DNA of 64,000 bases from Protopterus annectens (taxonomy: Eukaryota > Chordata > Ceratodontiformes > Protopteridae), in assembly GCF_019279795.1 (NCBI RefSeq), contig NC_056743.1, forward strand, positions 1,784,104,466 through 1,784,168,465, in the 5' to 3' direction. This document shows, piece by piece, positions 10,870-21,150 of this stretch. The stretch's first letter is position 1; every line of letters starts with the position of its first letter. Below the pieces are notes generated by a model. The model was not told where the DNA came from, ran no database searches, and saw only the letters and a list, made by a program, of their open reading frames with translations. Position numbers and translations under genes: made by a program.

Positions 10870-12835
10870 ATAGATGTGTGGAGGAACAGAACAATCACTA
10901 TGATGGCTTAAATCTTGACATTTTGTGCAGATCAGCACAGTTGACAGGTATGGCTCACTGCCCACAGGGCCAGATGCTATGTCCACAGCAGGTGTTCATC
11001 AGGACATCATTACAGCAAGTCTTGATGGCACATATAAATCTTTCAAAATCATCTATCCCATTATTACAGACCAAGTACTACATTAAAGTACATGCTGAAA
11101 TGTTACACATACCTGTTTTATTAGCATGTTCTTTTCTGTGTTCCACTTGATGATGTCTTCCTTGTTTATTTTTTTTTTTAGTATTATTGTTGTTTTTTAT
11201 TATTATTTTTGCTTTTCCTGTTTTTTTTTTATTTCTCTTTCTCTATCTCTGTCTTTCCACTATAGGGATCGAGTTGGTTTGAATAGGTTTCAGCATGGGT
11301 TTTGTAGGTGATGCTCATGATCAGGTGATGGCCTCTGCACCAATTGGTGCTCCCCACTTGTTAATTGCATGCAGGCAGCTAGCCAATATCATAGCAACCC
11401 ACTACTATAAATGACTATATCATGGGGTATTGCCCCTTTACCTTTCCTATATGGAAGACATCCTTCCTGTGTGTGGGCAGCAGTGTTATAGACACCAGGT
11501 AGCAATTCCTCTTACAACAGTACTTGTGGACACAGGCCAACTACATGTTTGTATAAGGTTCCACACCTAAGGACAGTGTCTGAGTATTGCTGTTATATGC
11601 ATTGAATACTGCTAGTTTTACAGAGTGTGTGTGTACATGCTAGTTTTGCATGGAATTCAGTCTGTCTGCATAGCTCTCAACTGTGGGCCAATCTACATGA
11701 TGGCCAGAGGACTGGCTGTTATGTTTTGTCTGTTCCCCACACAGGTCTTCTCCCTGACATATCAGTGGCATACTATCTATTGATTGCTATCATCCATTTG
11801 TGTTTCTGACTTCATATTCCTGAGTAAGGGTACGTTGCAACCAATCCTATAACACCAGCAACTTTCACAGTGTATAACAGCAATATTTCAAATATGGCCC
11901 TGTGTTTCAGCCTCTGTCCTCCACTTACATACCATGCTTTGTCCAGATTTCATGCAGTAAGAGGCTGATAGGTAATAGTGTATCCTTATTTAGTGTTGAT
12001 ATTCCTGGTATCATTCCAGTGATGTTGTGGACTCCCACACAAATTGTGGAGGAGGGTCCATATATATGAGGCCTACAGCTGGACAAAACATGTGTGACCC
12101 TGTACAGTCTGGAGGTCAATGTATGGAGAACACTGTTATATGCCCTTGCAAGACATTTTACAGGGGGGTATGAAATGTTTTTAACCTAGGTTGTTACAAC
12201 TTGTGAGGGATATCAGTAATAAGAAACATTAAGGTATATGGCTGTATATTTTCATATGTTTCACCATGGGAACAGTGGTGGACTAGAGCTTACTGTCTTA
12301 CACACAGTTCTGTTTATCAGTGTGATAGTGGTGTTTTAAGTTTAGCATTGTTATGTAACAGATACATTTACATTGTGACAACTGATACTGTCCCCCTAGG
12401 GGTTGAGTACAGAGTGTAATTGGAGGCTGTTGAACTACATCTGTAATTAAGTGTTGATTGATTCTTATCTTCAAGGCACGTGTGTTTTTTACTGTTGTAC
12501 TGTTGCACTACCTGCAGGCTTTAGGCTAGACAGCAAAGTATGTTATGTTTTGCAGATTACTGTATCATATGTTTTTTTGAGAGTTGCATTAATCAGTTAT
12601 TATGTATTTCAAACACCTAAATGCTATAATAAATGACATAAACAACTGAAATAGTACACAAATAAACATTTTTATGTATGAAAACTGTGTGTGGTGTCAT
12701 GTCCTTTGCATTTTGGGTGGGTATAAGTTTCATGCAATAATTCTCATTTGTATGAAAGAATCAGACACTGGCAATTTGAAAAGATGGCAACTGTAGGAAT
12801 AATGGCTGTTTGATATGCTGTGCACCCTCTATATA
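10870..12835. other. No supported gene; AT-rich spacer between arm A and arm B elements
   Basis: Only short frames without domains. A T-rich tract at about 11,168-11,262 could be the antisense of a poly(A) tail, but no retroposon body was recognised beside it. The rest looks like ordinary non-coding DNA. Confidence 0.5.
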
Positions 12836-12849
12836 TACTCTCTCTCTCT

Positions 12850-12937
<88 letters not shown>

Positions 12938-12938
12938 T

Positions 12939-12996
<58 letters not shown>
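12836..12996. repeat. (CTCTATAT)/(TA)n/(TG)n compound microsatellite
   Basis: TCTATA repeats pass into about 35 TA dinucleotides and then about 24 TG dinucleotides. It sits 90 bases outside the end of arm B. The other facing element end, arm A, also has a TA/TG tract 50 bases outside it. Confidence 0.97.
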
Positions 12997-12997
<1 letters not shown>

Positions 12998-13094
12998 CAT
13001 TAGAATGTTTAGTGCTTCCACATTGTACATTCCCTATGTAGACTGACTGTTCTGCATGATATGTTAGAGAAATCATCCCAACATCTTTCAGCTG

Positions 13095-13159
13095 AGATGG
13101 CTTACTGGTAACTTGATGGGGCTATGTTGTGCAGGGTCCTAGGTTTGAGACTGGCAAGG
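13095..13159 (+). repeat. tRNA-like sequence at the left end of the Myb cassette
   Basis: On the plus strand the A-box-like GGCTTACTGGT is followed 38 bases on by the B-box-like AGGTTTGAGAC. It points into the element. The matching sequence closes arm A at 9,447-9,510. The T-stem is degenerate, so no functional tRNA is proposed. Confidence 0.55.
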
Positions 13160-13209
13160 TCTGATTATTTTGTTGCTGGGCAGAACAAGGGCTGTTGGAT
13201 ATAAAGTGA

Positions 13210-13387
13210 TTAAGGCACTTTTAAGCAGTTGTAAGCAGGCTTGCACAGGTTTGCGCGACAGTAAGCAATGCTAACTTTTGATTAAATATGCTTACAGACA
13301 GCCGGAAAATTGCATATTCTGTGTAGGCATTGCTTAGCACCTTGCAAACAGGCTTAATCCCACTTACTATAGCTTAAAAGTGCTTGT
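13210..13387. repeat. TAAGC/GCTTA palindrome (arm B end)
   Basis: The left half (about 13,210-13,272) has three TAAGC words; the right half (about 13,327-13,387) has four GCTTA words. The halves are imperfect reverse complements over about 60 bases: for example CACTTTTAAGC on the left pairs with GCTTAAAAGTG on the right, and GTAAGCAATGC with GCATTGCTTAGC. The spacer is about 55 AT-rich bases. Confidence 0.8.
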
Positions 13388-13966
13388 TTCCGCTTACCCC
13401 ATGCTAATTTCTTTAAAAGAAAAGAAAAAAGGGATGATAGGAAAGTGATGAAAAAGGGGGCAAAAAGAGGGAAAGACAATAATGAAAGTAGCTAGGGATG
13501 TGCAGGACAGGTGTAGGGAAGGTCCATAGCTGTCCATTTCTTCTACAGCAACAGTTGTGCATATATACTGACTTTGGAGGTATATTTGGACACCCAACCC
13601 CCTGGGTGAGGGGTGAGGACACAATAATGTGTTATGAAGCCAATTAGACCAGATTACATGTGTCCAGTGGACATGTGTGCGAAATGGACAGTTATGTATA
13701 GGGCGAAATTTTTGGGGGGAACAGATTGCCCTTATTTTTTTAAGGTGAGTGTGGGATGTTGGGGAAGGATAGTAGGTATATTTGGGGAGGTAGGTTGGGT
13801 TGGAAGACAGACAAGACAGAGAAGTCAGCATACAGGGGAGGTATATGACACGTGGGGGGTAAACACCTTGGACAGGGTGGAGTGTTTGCAAATTGGAAGA
13901 CCATGAGCCCCCAAATGATAACAGTGGGACTGAGGTCCCCACCCATGGGCAGCCACCACTGCACCT

Positions 13967-14281
13967 TCACGGCCCCGAAGGTGGCTGTGCTGGGGGCTGA
14001 ACAGGAGGGGCAGGCTGATCCTCTTATTGTGCCATGCGGCCCTCAAGCTGGTGTAGCAGATCTCCCAATTCTCTGTGGAGCTCCCTACGCACCAGACCCT
14101 GGACCTGATTTCGGGTGACAGGTTCCTGTCCGCCCCCACTCCCAGGGGGGATGAGCCCCATCCCCTGAGGCAGTTGCAGCCAAAGGTGGTGCAGGACCAG
14201 CGAATGAGGAGGTCCCGAGGCGGGTCCCAGAAGTGCTGGGGCCCAGTGCCATGACCAGATGAGGTGGGAGAGGTGGGTCTG
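13967..14281 (-). pseudogene. Terminal exon of the Myb cassette gene, arm B copy
   Basis: The acceptor AG is at 14,283-14,282 after ggccggtccc. The product is Pro/Ala/Gly-rich (ADPPLPPHLVMALGPSTSG), then a helix RRELHRELGDLLHQLEGRM, with a final TGA at 13,969-13,967 shared with arm A. Arm B has an in-frame TAA after RMAQ where arm A has Leu, and a frame shift near HPPWEWG relative to arm A. The helix is probably the dimerisation coiled-coil at the C terminus. The gene's Myb exon would be at 16,817-17,120 on the same strand, about 2.5 kb upstream. Two independent nonsense changes in the two copies show that both decayed after duplication. Confidence 0.5.
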
Positions 14282-14326
14282 CTGGGACCGGCCTTCCCAA
14301 ACGTGCTATGTTATTGGAGATTTAGA

Positions 14327-14567
14327 ACACATTTATTTATTATTATTTATTTTTATTATTTTTTTTATTTTTTGATTGAATGGAATGGACTAGGTTCCAC
14401 AGAGCCTGTTTTCAGCGAGGCCGGGGAGGAGCCCTCCAGATGCATGTCTTTGGAATGTGGGAGAAACCGGAGACGAGGGGGGACCGGAACACACAGGAGA
14501 ACATGCAAACTCCACACAGAAGGCACCCCAGCCGAGAATCGAACTGGAGAACCTCTTGCTAGTTGGT
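14327..14567 (-). mobile_element. tRNA-headed SINE with fish-type central domain and L2-like tail
   Basis: Read on the minus strand: a B-box (agttcgattctcggctgg), the conserved central stretch (gagtttgcatgttctcc ... ccggtttctcccacattcca aagacatgca), then ggagggctcctccccggcct with cgctgaaaac, which matches the 3' end of L2-like LINEs in this window (for example 41,900), and an AT-rich tail of ATAA units. The 5' tRNA half is truncated. Arm A lacks the insertion, which fixes the edges within a few bases. Confidence 0.8.
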
Positions 14568-15132
14568 TAGTAATAGTCAACACAATCCAGGATTAGTTAT
14601 AACAGAATGCATAGATATTCCCATTAACCCAAAACACCAGATTTGGAACAGTTGCATATCAAAAAGAACACATGCATATATGGAACCACAGTGGCCATTA
14701 TAATGGCATGCAGGTTACATTAATAGCAACAGGCCACCAATGATACTATTTCAACATGGAACATTAAAAGAAACACATTTAAATATTTATTGATCAATAG
14801 GACATATGTCCCAACAGTAGGTTTTGTGTAAACATACCCATTGATTTGTGTGTTTAGATTATTGTTGCAGATATGTTGGGGGGGGGGGATGTCAATAAAC
14901 AACTTACATATCCTTGCAGTACTCACAACTTTAATGATCATTACTCTACAGGTATTATTACAATACCCTCTGGCCTTGGTTTGGGCAGTGGTATGTTTGC
15001 ACACAGTGTATACTTCAGCTGTCTTATAGCTAATTCTACTTGTCTTACCTGATAGACCTGTGGAGGGAATGCTTGTTAACACTACCTGACTGTTTCTGTA
15101 CATATTCCCAGATTCCTAGTTGTAATTAAGCA

Positions 15133-15432
15133 CATACCTCTCAGTCTCTTAATGCACAACATCTGGACAAAGCTTGACAACAAATAGGGACATATTTTGA
15201 ATATTGCTGTTATAAACTTTTATTTTGATTGGAATGTTGCTAGAGTAACATAATTTGTTTTAATATACATTTTCTGAAGGATCTGAAGTCTGACACTCAA
15301 ATGTATGTCATTATTTGGTGACTACAATCCTGAGATCATCCTACTGATTTCCCAGGAAAAAAGAGGAACAGGCCAAATATATGAGCCAAATATCTGGACA
15401 TTCTGGGAAAATCAGTACAGTTGAGAGATATG
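15133..15432 (+). repeat. CATACCTCTCA-ended short repeat, copy 1
   Basis: About 300 bases, beginning acatacctctcag and ending gttgagagatatg. The ends are inverted relative to each other, as in a MITE. Internal marker words are tctggacaaagc, atatacattttctgaagga, atgtatgtcattattt and aatatctggacattctg. Other copies lie at 15,871, 23,092, 47,391, 47,925 and 51,590. Confidence 0.75.
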
Positions 15433-15449
15433 ATTATGCATATAGCTTA

Positions 15450-15535
15450 CTACCACTCCCAGGATTCAAACCATGGCTGTGATGCTAAAACTACAACAAT
15501 TTCTGTTTCATCTGAGTGAGCTATTTAGACACCTC
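15450..15535 (-). repeat. tRNA-like sequence beside the short repeat (copy 1)
   Basis: On the minus strand TAGCTCACTCAGATGA resembles a tRNA A-box/D-arm, and ATGGTTTGAATCCTGGG resembles the B-box/T-arm, about 45 bases apart. It lies just outside the CATACCTCTCA-ended repeat, in an order that would fit a SINE head followed by a body. The duplicated copy is at about 16,184-16,262, with GGTTCGAATCC. Confidence 0.5.
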
Positions 15536-15870
15536 TGTTTGTTTTTTCAGTATTTTCTTTGTAAGTCTTTCTTGGTTATATGACCTGACCTTGTAATTAC
15601 AACAGTCTTATACAGACATTCCTAGACATATTTGTATGTAGCACAGTGTGAGAAAAGTGGTTGACACAACAGTCCTATTCTGATATCAGATGTTGGTGAA
15701 CGCTTCATGTCAGGCCATACAATACCAGAGTAAACACTACCATTCCAAGATTTAAAACTTTATTGCCAGGCAGTTACAGTTTTCTTATCTGAAAGATCTG
15801 TGGGGGGAATGTTTGTTAACACTACCTGACTGTTTCTACACATATTCCCAGATTCCTAGTTAATATTATG

Positions 15871-16165
15871 CACATCCCTCTCAATCTCTTAATGTACACA
15901 CTCTAGACAAAGTTTGGCAACAGTACAAATAAGGACATACTTTGAATATTGCTCTTATAAACTTGGAGAGTTGCTAGAGTAACAGGAGTTGTTTTAATAT
16001 ACATTTTTTGAAGGATTTGAGGTCTGAAAATCAAATGTATGTCATTATTTAGTGACTACAATTCTGGGATCATCCCAATGATTTGCCAGGGAGACAGAGG
16101 AACAGGCCTGAAATATGAGCCAATTATCTGGACATTCTGCAAAAATCTGTACAGTTGAGAAGTAT
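15871..16165 (+). repeat. CATACCTCTCA-ended short repeat, copy 2
   Basis: The same family and orientation as 15,133-15,432; it is the same insertion, copied by the 740-bp tandem duplication. It begins cacatccctctcaa and ends agttgagaagtatg. Confidence 0.75.
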
Positions 16166-16183
16166 GATTATGCATACAGCTTA

Positions 16184-16262
16184 CTGCTACCACTCCCAGG
16201 ATTCGAACCATGGCTGTGTGTGCTAAAAATACAACAATGTGAGTTTCATCAGCGTGCACTAT
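16184..16262 (-). repeat. tRNA-like sequence (copy 2)
   Basis: The minus strand contains the consensus B-box GGTTCGAATCC and a weaker A-box region (GCTGATGAAACTCAC). It is the tandem-duplicate counterpart of 15,450-15,535. Confidence 0.5.
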
Positions 16263-16816
16263 TTAGAAACTGCTGTCTGTTCCTTTAGTGTTTTTGGTCT
16301 AAGTCTCTTTTGTTTGTACAAACAGATCTTGTACTTAACAACAGTCTTGTACATACATTCCTGGACATATTTTTTATGTAGCACAGTGTGGGTAACAGTG
16401 GTTAACACAACATTACTATTCAGAGACTGCAACTCTAAATGCCATACAATAGCAGAGTAAACACAACCAGTCCAGGACTTAGAACTTTATTGCCAGACAG
16501 TTATGGTTTTATTGAAATATGACCTATATGGGACTATTACTGTCATATTGTCTGGTTTATTCAGTACAACCCATACATAGTTGTTATACTGCCAGGTGAA
16601 TTTCCACTACTTGATATTTATTTGGTACGACTACTACAAGCAGGATTGTTACTCACTAGCCTCACAACACAGCCTTTGCAACCTGCTAGCATGGGCTTCC
16701 TGATTCACAACCCACTCAGCTGCAGCTGTAAAGGGAATAGAGAAATATTTAGGCATACCTATCCATCACATATACAGGCTGGACTTTAGTAAACAGTTAT
16801 TGATATGAATACTTAC

Positions 16817-17120
16817 ACACTGCTGGGACATCACCCCTCTGCCTTGCTTCTTGGACCCACTGGTCCAAGACCTTCCTCTTTCTCCACTTCAAGTTGGCAG
16901 AGTGGTGCCGGACCTGCTCAACAGTCCGAGGGATACCAGTGACACTGGTGAGATTGCTGGTGAGACGGTCCCAGGCTTCCACTTTATATTGGGAACCCTG
17001 ATACTGACCCTGCAGCAGTCCCTCATCATGGTTATTTACCAGGCATCCTACCATGACCTTGGACTCCTGTATGCCCCAGCTCTGCACACGGAAGCACATG
17101 CCCTCACCAACTCCTGCCAT
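16817..17120 (-). pseudogene. Myb/SANT-like exon 1 of the transposon cassette
   Basis: A 107-residue frame starts with MAGVGEGMCF at 17,120. The domain reads YKVEAWDRLTSNLTSV, GIPRTVEQVRHHSANLKWRKRK and VLDQWVQEARQRG: Trp-anchored helix 2, the G.xRT.EQV turn before the recognition helix, and a basic end, as in Myb/SANT-like proteins of Harbinger transposons. The first helix is less typical. Coding should stop at DVPAV, where GTAAGT (16,816-16,811) is a strong donor; the frame then runs only a few residues. A CCAAT/TATA-like promoter lies just upstream. The coding part itself has no internal stop, so this exon could still be intact. The terminal exon at 13,967-14,281 is damaged. Confidence 0.65.
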
Positions 17121-17172
17121 ATTGCCTACAGTGGGAAGCTGCCACTAGTTATGAGCTATATTCCCACCTGCG

Positions 17173-17216
17173 GAGTTTAAATACAGCTGATTTCCCACCC
17201 TTTGCTATGATTGGTC
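17173..17216 (-). promoter_or_regulatory. CCAAT and TATA-like promoter of the Myb cassette
   Basis: On the minus strand CCAAT (17,214-17,210, in GACCAATCA) lies about 27 bases before GTATTTAAA (17,184-17,176), which is about 55 bases before the ATG at 17,120. Order and spacing fit an RNA polymerase II core promoter. Activity is not shown. Confidence 0.5.
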
Positions 17217-17225
17217 GGTTTTGAA

Positions 17226-17400
17226 TATGCTGAGCTAAGCTAAGCTACGGGTAAACCTGTTTAGCTAAGGTTGGTAGTGCTTAAAGGGGCAGGTTCAGCA
17301 TTGCTTACCAATGGGCTACTCATTGCTCAGCAGTCATATTTACGCAATGCTTACACCTGGTAAGCAGAGCTGTGCAATGCTTAGCATTGCTTATTTTTTA
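17226..17400. repeat. TAAGC/GCTTA block at the upstream end of the Myb cassette
   Basis: Contains three TAAGC and five GCTTA words, among them gctaagctaagct, cattgcttacc and gcttagcattgctta. It stands directly upstream of the promoter. With the palindrome at 13,210-13,387 it brackets the Myb gene, as subterminal binding sites bracket a transposon's cargo. Confidence 0.7.
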
Positions 17401-17685
17401 TTTTATACACTGTCATCTGTATAGGATTCATTCATCATTCATTACATATTAGAAATCTGTTTATTGTCCCTAACATCCCCCAATATGCTTTCATTACATT
17501 TATTCATGTGTGATTATATTGTATGGGGCACTTGTGTTTATATGGGGGTTTCACAACTTTATTACACTGACACCTCACATCTGGACCTACTACAGTACTC
17601 TGGTTAACAAATATTACGTTATTTCATAGCTAATTATAAAAAAATGTTTATGTACTGCTTTCACATGTAAAATATAAATTGGTTA

Positions 17686-17758
17686 CAGTGGGGATCAAAC
17701 CAGGAATGGCTGCTTGCAAAGTGTATACGCTAACCACTACACTATTGCAACACTGCTA
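17686..17758 (-). repeat. tRNA-like sequence at the right end of the Myb cassette
   Basis: On the minus strand TAGTGTAGTGGTTAGC is a good A-box/D-arm and CTGGTTTGATCCCCAC a good B-box; they are about 40 bases apart. It points into the element, mirroring the one at 13,095-13,159. T-stem pairing is poor beyond two base pairs. Confidence 0.55.
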
Positions 17759-17914
17759 AAGTTGGATGTCTCTTGCTATTTAACTTCTTGTGCTGTTTAA
17801 ACTGGACTATGTGTAGCTAAGCAACTGGCACACCTGCACAGCTATGCTTAAACTTTATCGGATTTATAAAAAAAAAATATCTGTTCTGTTTTTTCCTTGT
17901 ACCCTTCAGAATAT

Positions 17915-18130
17915 CCCTGCTAATGCTAAACCCGTTATTCTATCAACTTTCTGTTTTGTGGGATGATTGTTCCTTATGGCTTTGTCCAGATTCCTTACTC
18001 TGACGGGTTGGGAGGTGTGCGCTATATGCTTATGCTAAACCTGTTATTCTATCAACTGTATGGCTTGGTAGGGATGATTGTTCCTTATGGCTTTGTCCAG
18101 ATTTCTTACCCTGATGGGTTGGGGGTGTTA
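17915..18130. repeat. Two-copy tandem repeat, about 108 bp
   Basis: The words ctaaacccgttattctatca and gggatgattgttccttatgg followed by ctttgtccagattccttac recur about 108 bases later with few changes. The ctttgtccagatttctt part also occurs in the CATACCTCTCA-ended repeats, so the unit may include a fragment of that family. Confidence 0.85.
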
Positions 18131-20930
18131 CAAGCATTCTCGCTCGTTTAAAATTCTGAAGTGCAGGGGTCATATGTATTGTGAGAGCTCTGCTCTCAGA
18201 CACACTGCCTGCAATAGTACACTGAACCATGTCCATTTTACAGCATGGCAGCGCACCTTCATACATATGCATGGCACACTGCCGTGCTGCACAGGAACGG
18301 TCCCTGTTGTGCAGGAATAACTTTTTCCTGCACGGCTACTTGCTGAATCCTGGGATAAAAGTAAAAAAAAAAAATAAGGTGAAAAATATTTCACTGTGTT
18401 GTTAGTTGAAGGAACTTGCTTCACAGCCAAACATTAAAGTATGGCAAGAATTCAGAATATTATATAGGATTAAGGATATAGTAGACACAAATTAAAGGGC
18501 AACTATACACTAAAAACTGAAAAATATATATTTTTATCACATTATGAAATTTTTATAGTAATAAAGCATCAAAATAACTCTGTTTAATATATTTTTGGGG
18601 ATTTTATGTGCCAAATTGGCCATCATGAAGACTGCCATATTGAACATGATTTTGTTCTTTAGTCTCTTCATCTTGGTCTCACGATGCAGTTAATGTCTTC
18701 AAATTAAGCTAGAGGTGAGAGATAACAAATGAGGCATTTTCAATGCATTTAATTGCAGTGACAGTACTCTGAGTCATTAGATCATTAGACGGTCACTGAA
18801 TGCAGTGTCATTACTTTTTTAATAGAACTATTCTGATCTGTGCTAACTGTAAGTACCAAAAAAACTCTCATGGTCAGTTATATTTTCTTCAGTATAAAAT
18901 GTGGGAATAGTAGGGTTCTTTTAAGTGTCCACTGTTGTAGTCCTTAAAAATCCGCACTTTTCCCCAACATTCTTACTTAGGTTTGAAAGCTGTCACCCCA
19001 GTATATCAGTTCTGTTCATTCATCTGTAACTGACAGGTGTCACTTCACAAAGTTAATAAGGTAAAAAAAAGTTGTCTGCAGTTTTTCCTTAGTTTTCTAT
19101 GGTTGCATGGATAACTGTACTCCACTGACCGAAATCAGGTAAGTTACTAGTTTATTTCAAAGCAGTATAATTAATTGAGTTCTTAAATGTTTTTTCAAGC
19201 AATTAACCATTTGGAAAAGAGTTTCACTTTAGCTGATAATGTCTGCTTATACCAGTAACTCATAAGAAATCATCTTTATTCCTATCCTTTAGGGCCAGTC
19301 ATCTTAAGCAAATTATAACAGCTTACACTTACATTCCCTTAAAATTATACCTATGCAGGCTGAAATATCTTCAGTAGCTGTCATTGCATAATGGACTACT
19401 TATTCTGGGTGACCCAAATATTGTCTATGCAGATAATCCTTAGCCAGCTCTTATCCTTAAATCTATCTCATTTGGTCCAGCTTAGGTCATTGAGCTCCCT
19501 GAATAACAAGTCAAAAAGGAAACTGTCTACCTCAAACCAGATTGTTGCAATCCATTTCATATACTAGCGACAAGCAGCCATGCAACCACGTATATGCTTA
19601 CTCCATGGAAATCTGAAAGACTATTCCATTTTCCAGCAATACTCCAAACTTACATTTTAAAATGCATTGAATTAGGCTTATTGGAGAACTCACCATAAAC
19701 ACAAATTGGTCTTCTCTACATACTGTGCCTTCACTAAATGATGCACTTCTGTATTTGAATTCAGCCCTGTGTTCTATTAATATCCCTACTCTTGTGCAAA
19801 CCACTAAGGTGTAGTCTCAAGCTTATTTTCTTTCCTGTCACTGAATACTGTAAAGCGCTAGGCCATCTATATCACGTGGGGACATACTTTGGAAAATCTG
19901 TCGGACCTCTGGAGTCTTTATAGCCTTTCAGTTTTACAGAACTATCAGACATCAGTGCAAATCCTTTTTACATAAAGAGAAACTGACTACGTTAACAAGC
20001 TTCAATCATTTGCTGCCAAAAATTCCAAAGCCTTTTGAACACGAGGTAAGAAGCTACTGTAGCCAGGCAACTCAGTCACCCCCTAATTCACTCCCCTATC
20101 TCTCAGCACTGTAGACAACAAATTCATGACACACTTTAGGGAAAGCAAATTACAAACAAACAAAAGTGATGAGTCACACAGGATATGAAAGTAAAGGTGC
20201 ACGAGCAGCTAAGATTGTAACCACAGACACTGCAGCTGCTAAGCACATCTATGTTTCCCAGGCTGCTGCTTCACCATAATCTTCGTTAATATGTCATTCT
20301 AATTTGATAATCCAGTTCTGAGCCAAATGAAAGATAGTGGCAATAAGGGAGTGATGGGCAAGAGACATCCAACAGTAAAGCTCTACTCAAAGATCCAAAG
20401 TTAAGATAAAAGTACCTAACTTTGCATCTGCTTTACTATTTATTTTATTGCAAAGTGATAAGTGAGTAGTTGCATGGATATATTTTCAAAAGCTACCTGT
20501 GGGCTTAGCTTTCACACACAGAGAACAAGTGCAAATATAGTTATATAAATATTAGTATATCTGATCTTTTCTGACTAATTACATGGTGTTAGAATAAATA
20601 TTATTCTTATGACACCAGGAACTGCCTTACATCAGAGCATTCATTCTCCTTCTTTAAGATGATAAAGAATTGAATTATTGAATAAAACTCTCTGACAAAC
20701 TCAGTAGTTTTAAACCACTACTTAACATTTTAGCCAATCCTGGTCCTGTACATGCTCGTCACAGGGTTAAAACTTTTTCATTGTACAATATTATACAAAT
20801 ACTCTGCTTAAAAATAATATTCTCAACCTCTTACTGAAATGACAAAACAGTTTTTATATATAACTGCCACCAGTACAATCCAATAAGGTGCATGCTTGCT
20901 TTCTCTTTAGTAACTTCCACCTCTGGAAAA
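18131..20930. other. No supported gene; low-feature AT-rich DNA
   Basis: No domain-bearing frame, microsatellite or recognised repeat, apart from a possible TTAA-flanked element at 18,492-18,924. This is the longest plain stretch in the window. Confidence 0.5.
18492..18924. mobile_element. Possible TTAA-flanked MITE (weak)
   Basis: Starts TTAAAGGGCAACTATACAC, a form common at ends of TTAA-targeting MITEs in fish and frogs, and could end at ...GGGTTCTTTTAA. The two ends agree for only a few bases beyond TTAA(A), so the assignment is tentative. Confidence 0.2.
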
Positions 20931-20934
20931 TCTT

Positions 20935-21150
20935 AGAATGCATACGTATACATGGAACTACTGTTTGTGTATAAATGTAAATAGAAATGTAACTGCTGTT
21001 TGTGTATAAGTGTAAATAGATATGTAACTACTCTGTGTTTGACTGGAACTTAGTAAAATGCAATGTAAGCTGATGGAGCTTTTCTCCCTGGGCCTCTGTT
21101 GAAAATGGCTTTTACTTTCCTGGTAAACAAAGACACATAAAATAAATAAA
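20935..21150 (+). mobile_element. 3' end of an L2-like LINE
   Basis: Contains ggagcttttctccctgggcc followed by tctgttgaaaatggc, cctggtaaacaaag and an (AAAT)n tail, the same signature as at 41,880-41,999 and, inverted, 48,740-48,840. Just before it, a 36-bp unit (actgtttgtgtataa...gtaaatagaaatgtaact) is present twice. Confidence 0.65.

Larger units (their letters stand above)
13085..14922 (-). repeat. Arm B of the large inverted repeat, with an inserted SINE
   Basis: The reverse complement matches 7,962-9,520. The order on the minus strand is shared upstream sequence, splice acceptor, terminal exon, 3' flank, TAAGC/GCTTA palindrome, tRNA-like end. A SINE of about 240 bases at 14,327-14,567 is absent from arm A, so that insertion post-dates the split of the two copies. 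Confidence 0.9.
15041..15780. repeat. Tandem duplication, copy 1 (about 740 bp)
   Basis: Starts at cttacctgatagacctgtgg and runs to the start of a near-identical segment at 15,781. It contains one CATACCTCTCA-ended repeat (15,133-15,432) and a tRNA-like sequence (about 15,450-15,535). Confidence 0.9.
15781..16508. repeat. Tandem duplication, copy 2
   Basis: Matches copy 1 from cttatctgaaagatctgtgg to gccagacagttatgg, with scattered substitutions and small indels. Divergence appears fairly high, so the duplication is not recent. Both copies lie in the presumed intron of the cassette gene. Confidence 0.9.

Noticed and set aside
15041-16508. The 740-bp direct repeat as a pair of LTRs.
   Set aside because: The copies are directly adjacent with no internal region and lack TG...CA ends. 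A tandem duplication explains them.
13085-17760. Functional tRNA genes at the A-box/B-box sequences.
   Set aside because: No complete cloverleaf: acceptor stems do not pair, T-stems are poor and there is no terminator. Treated as tRNA-derived relics.
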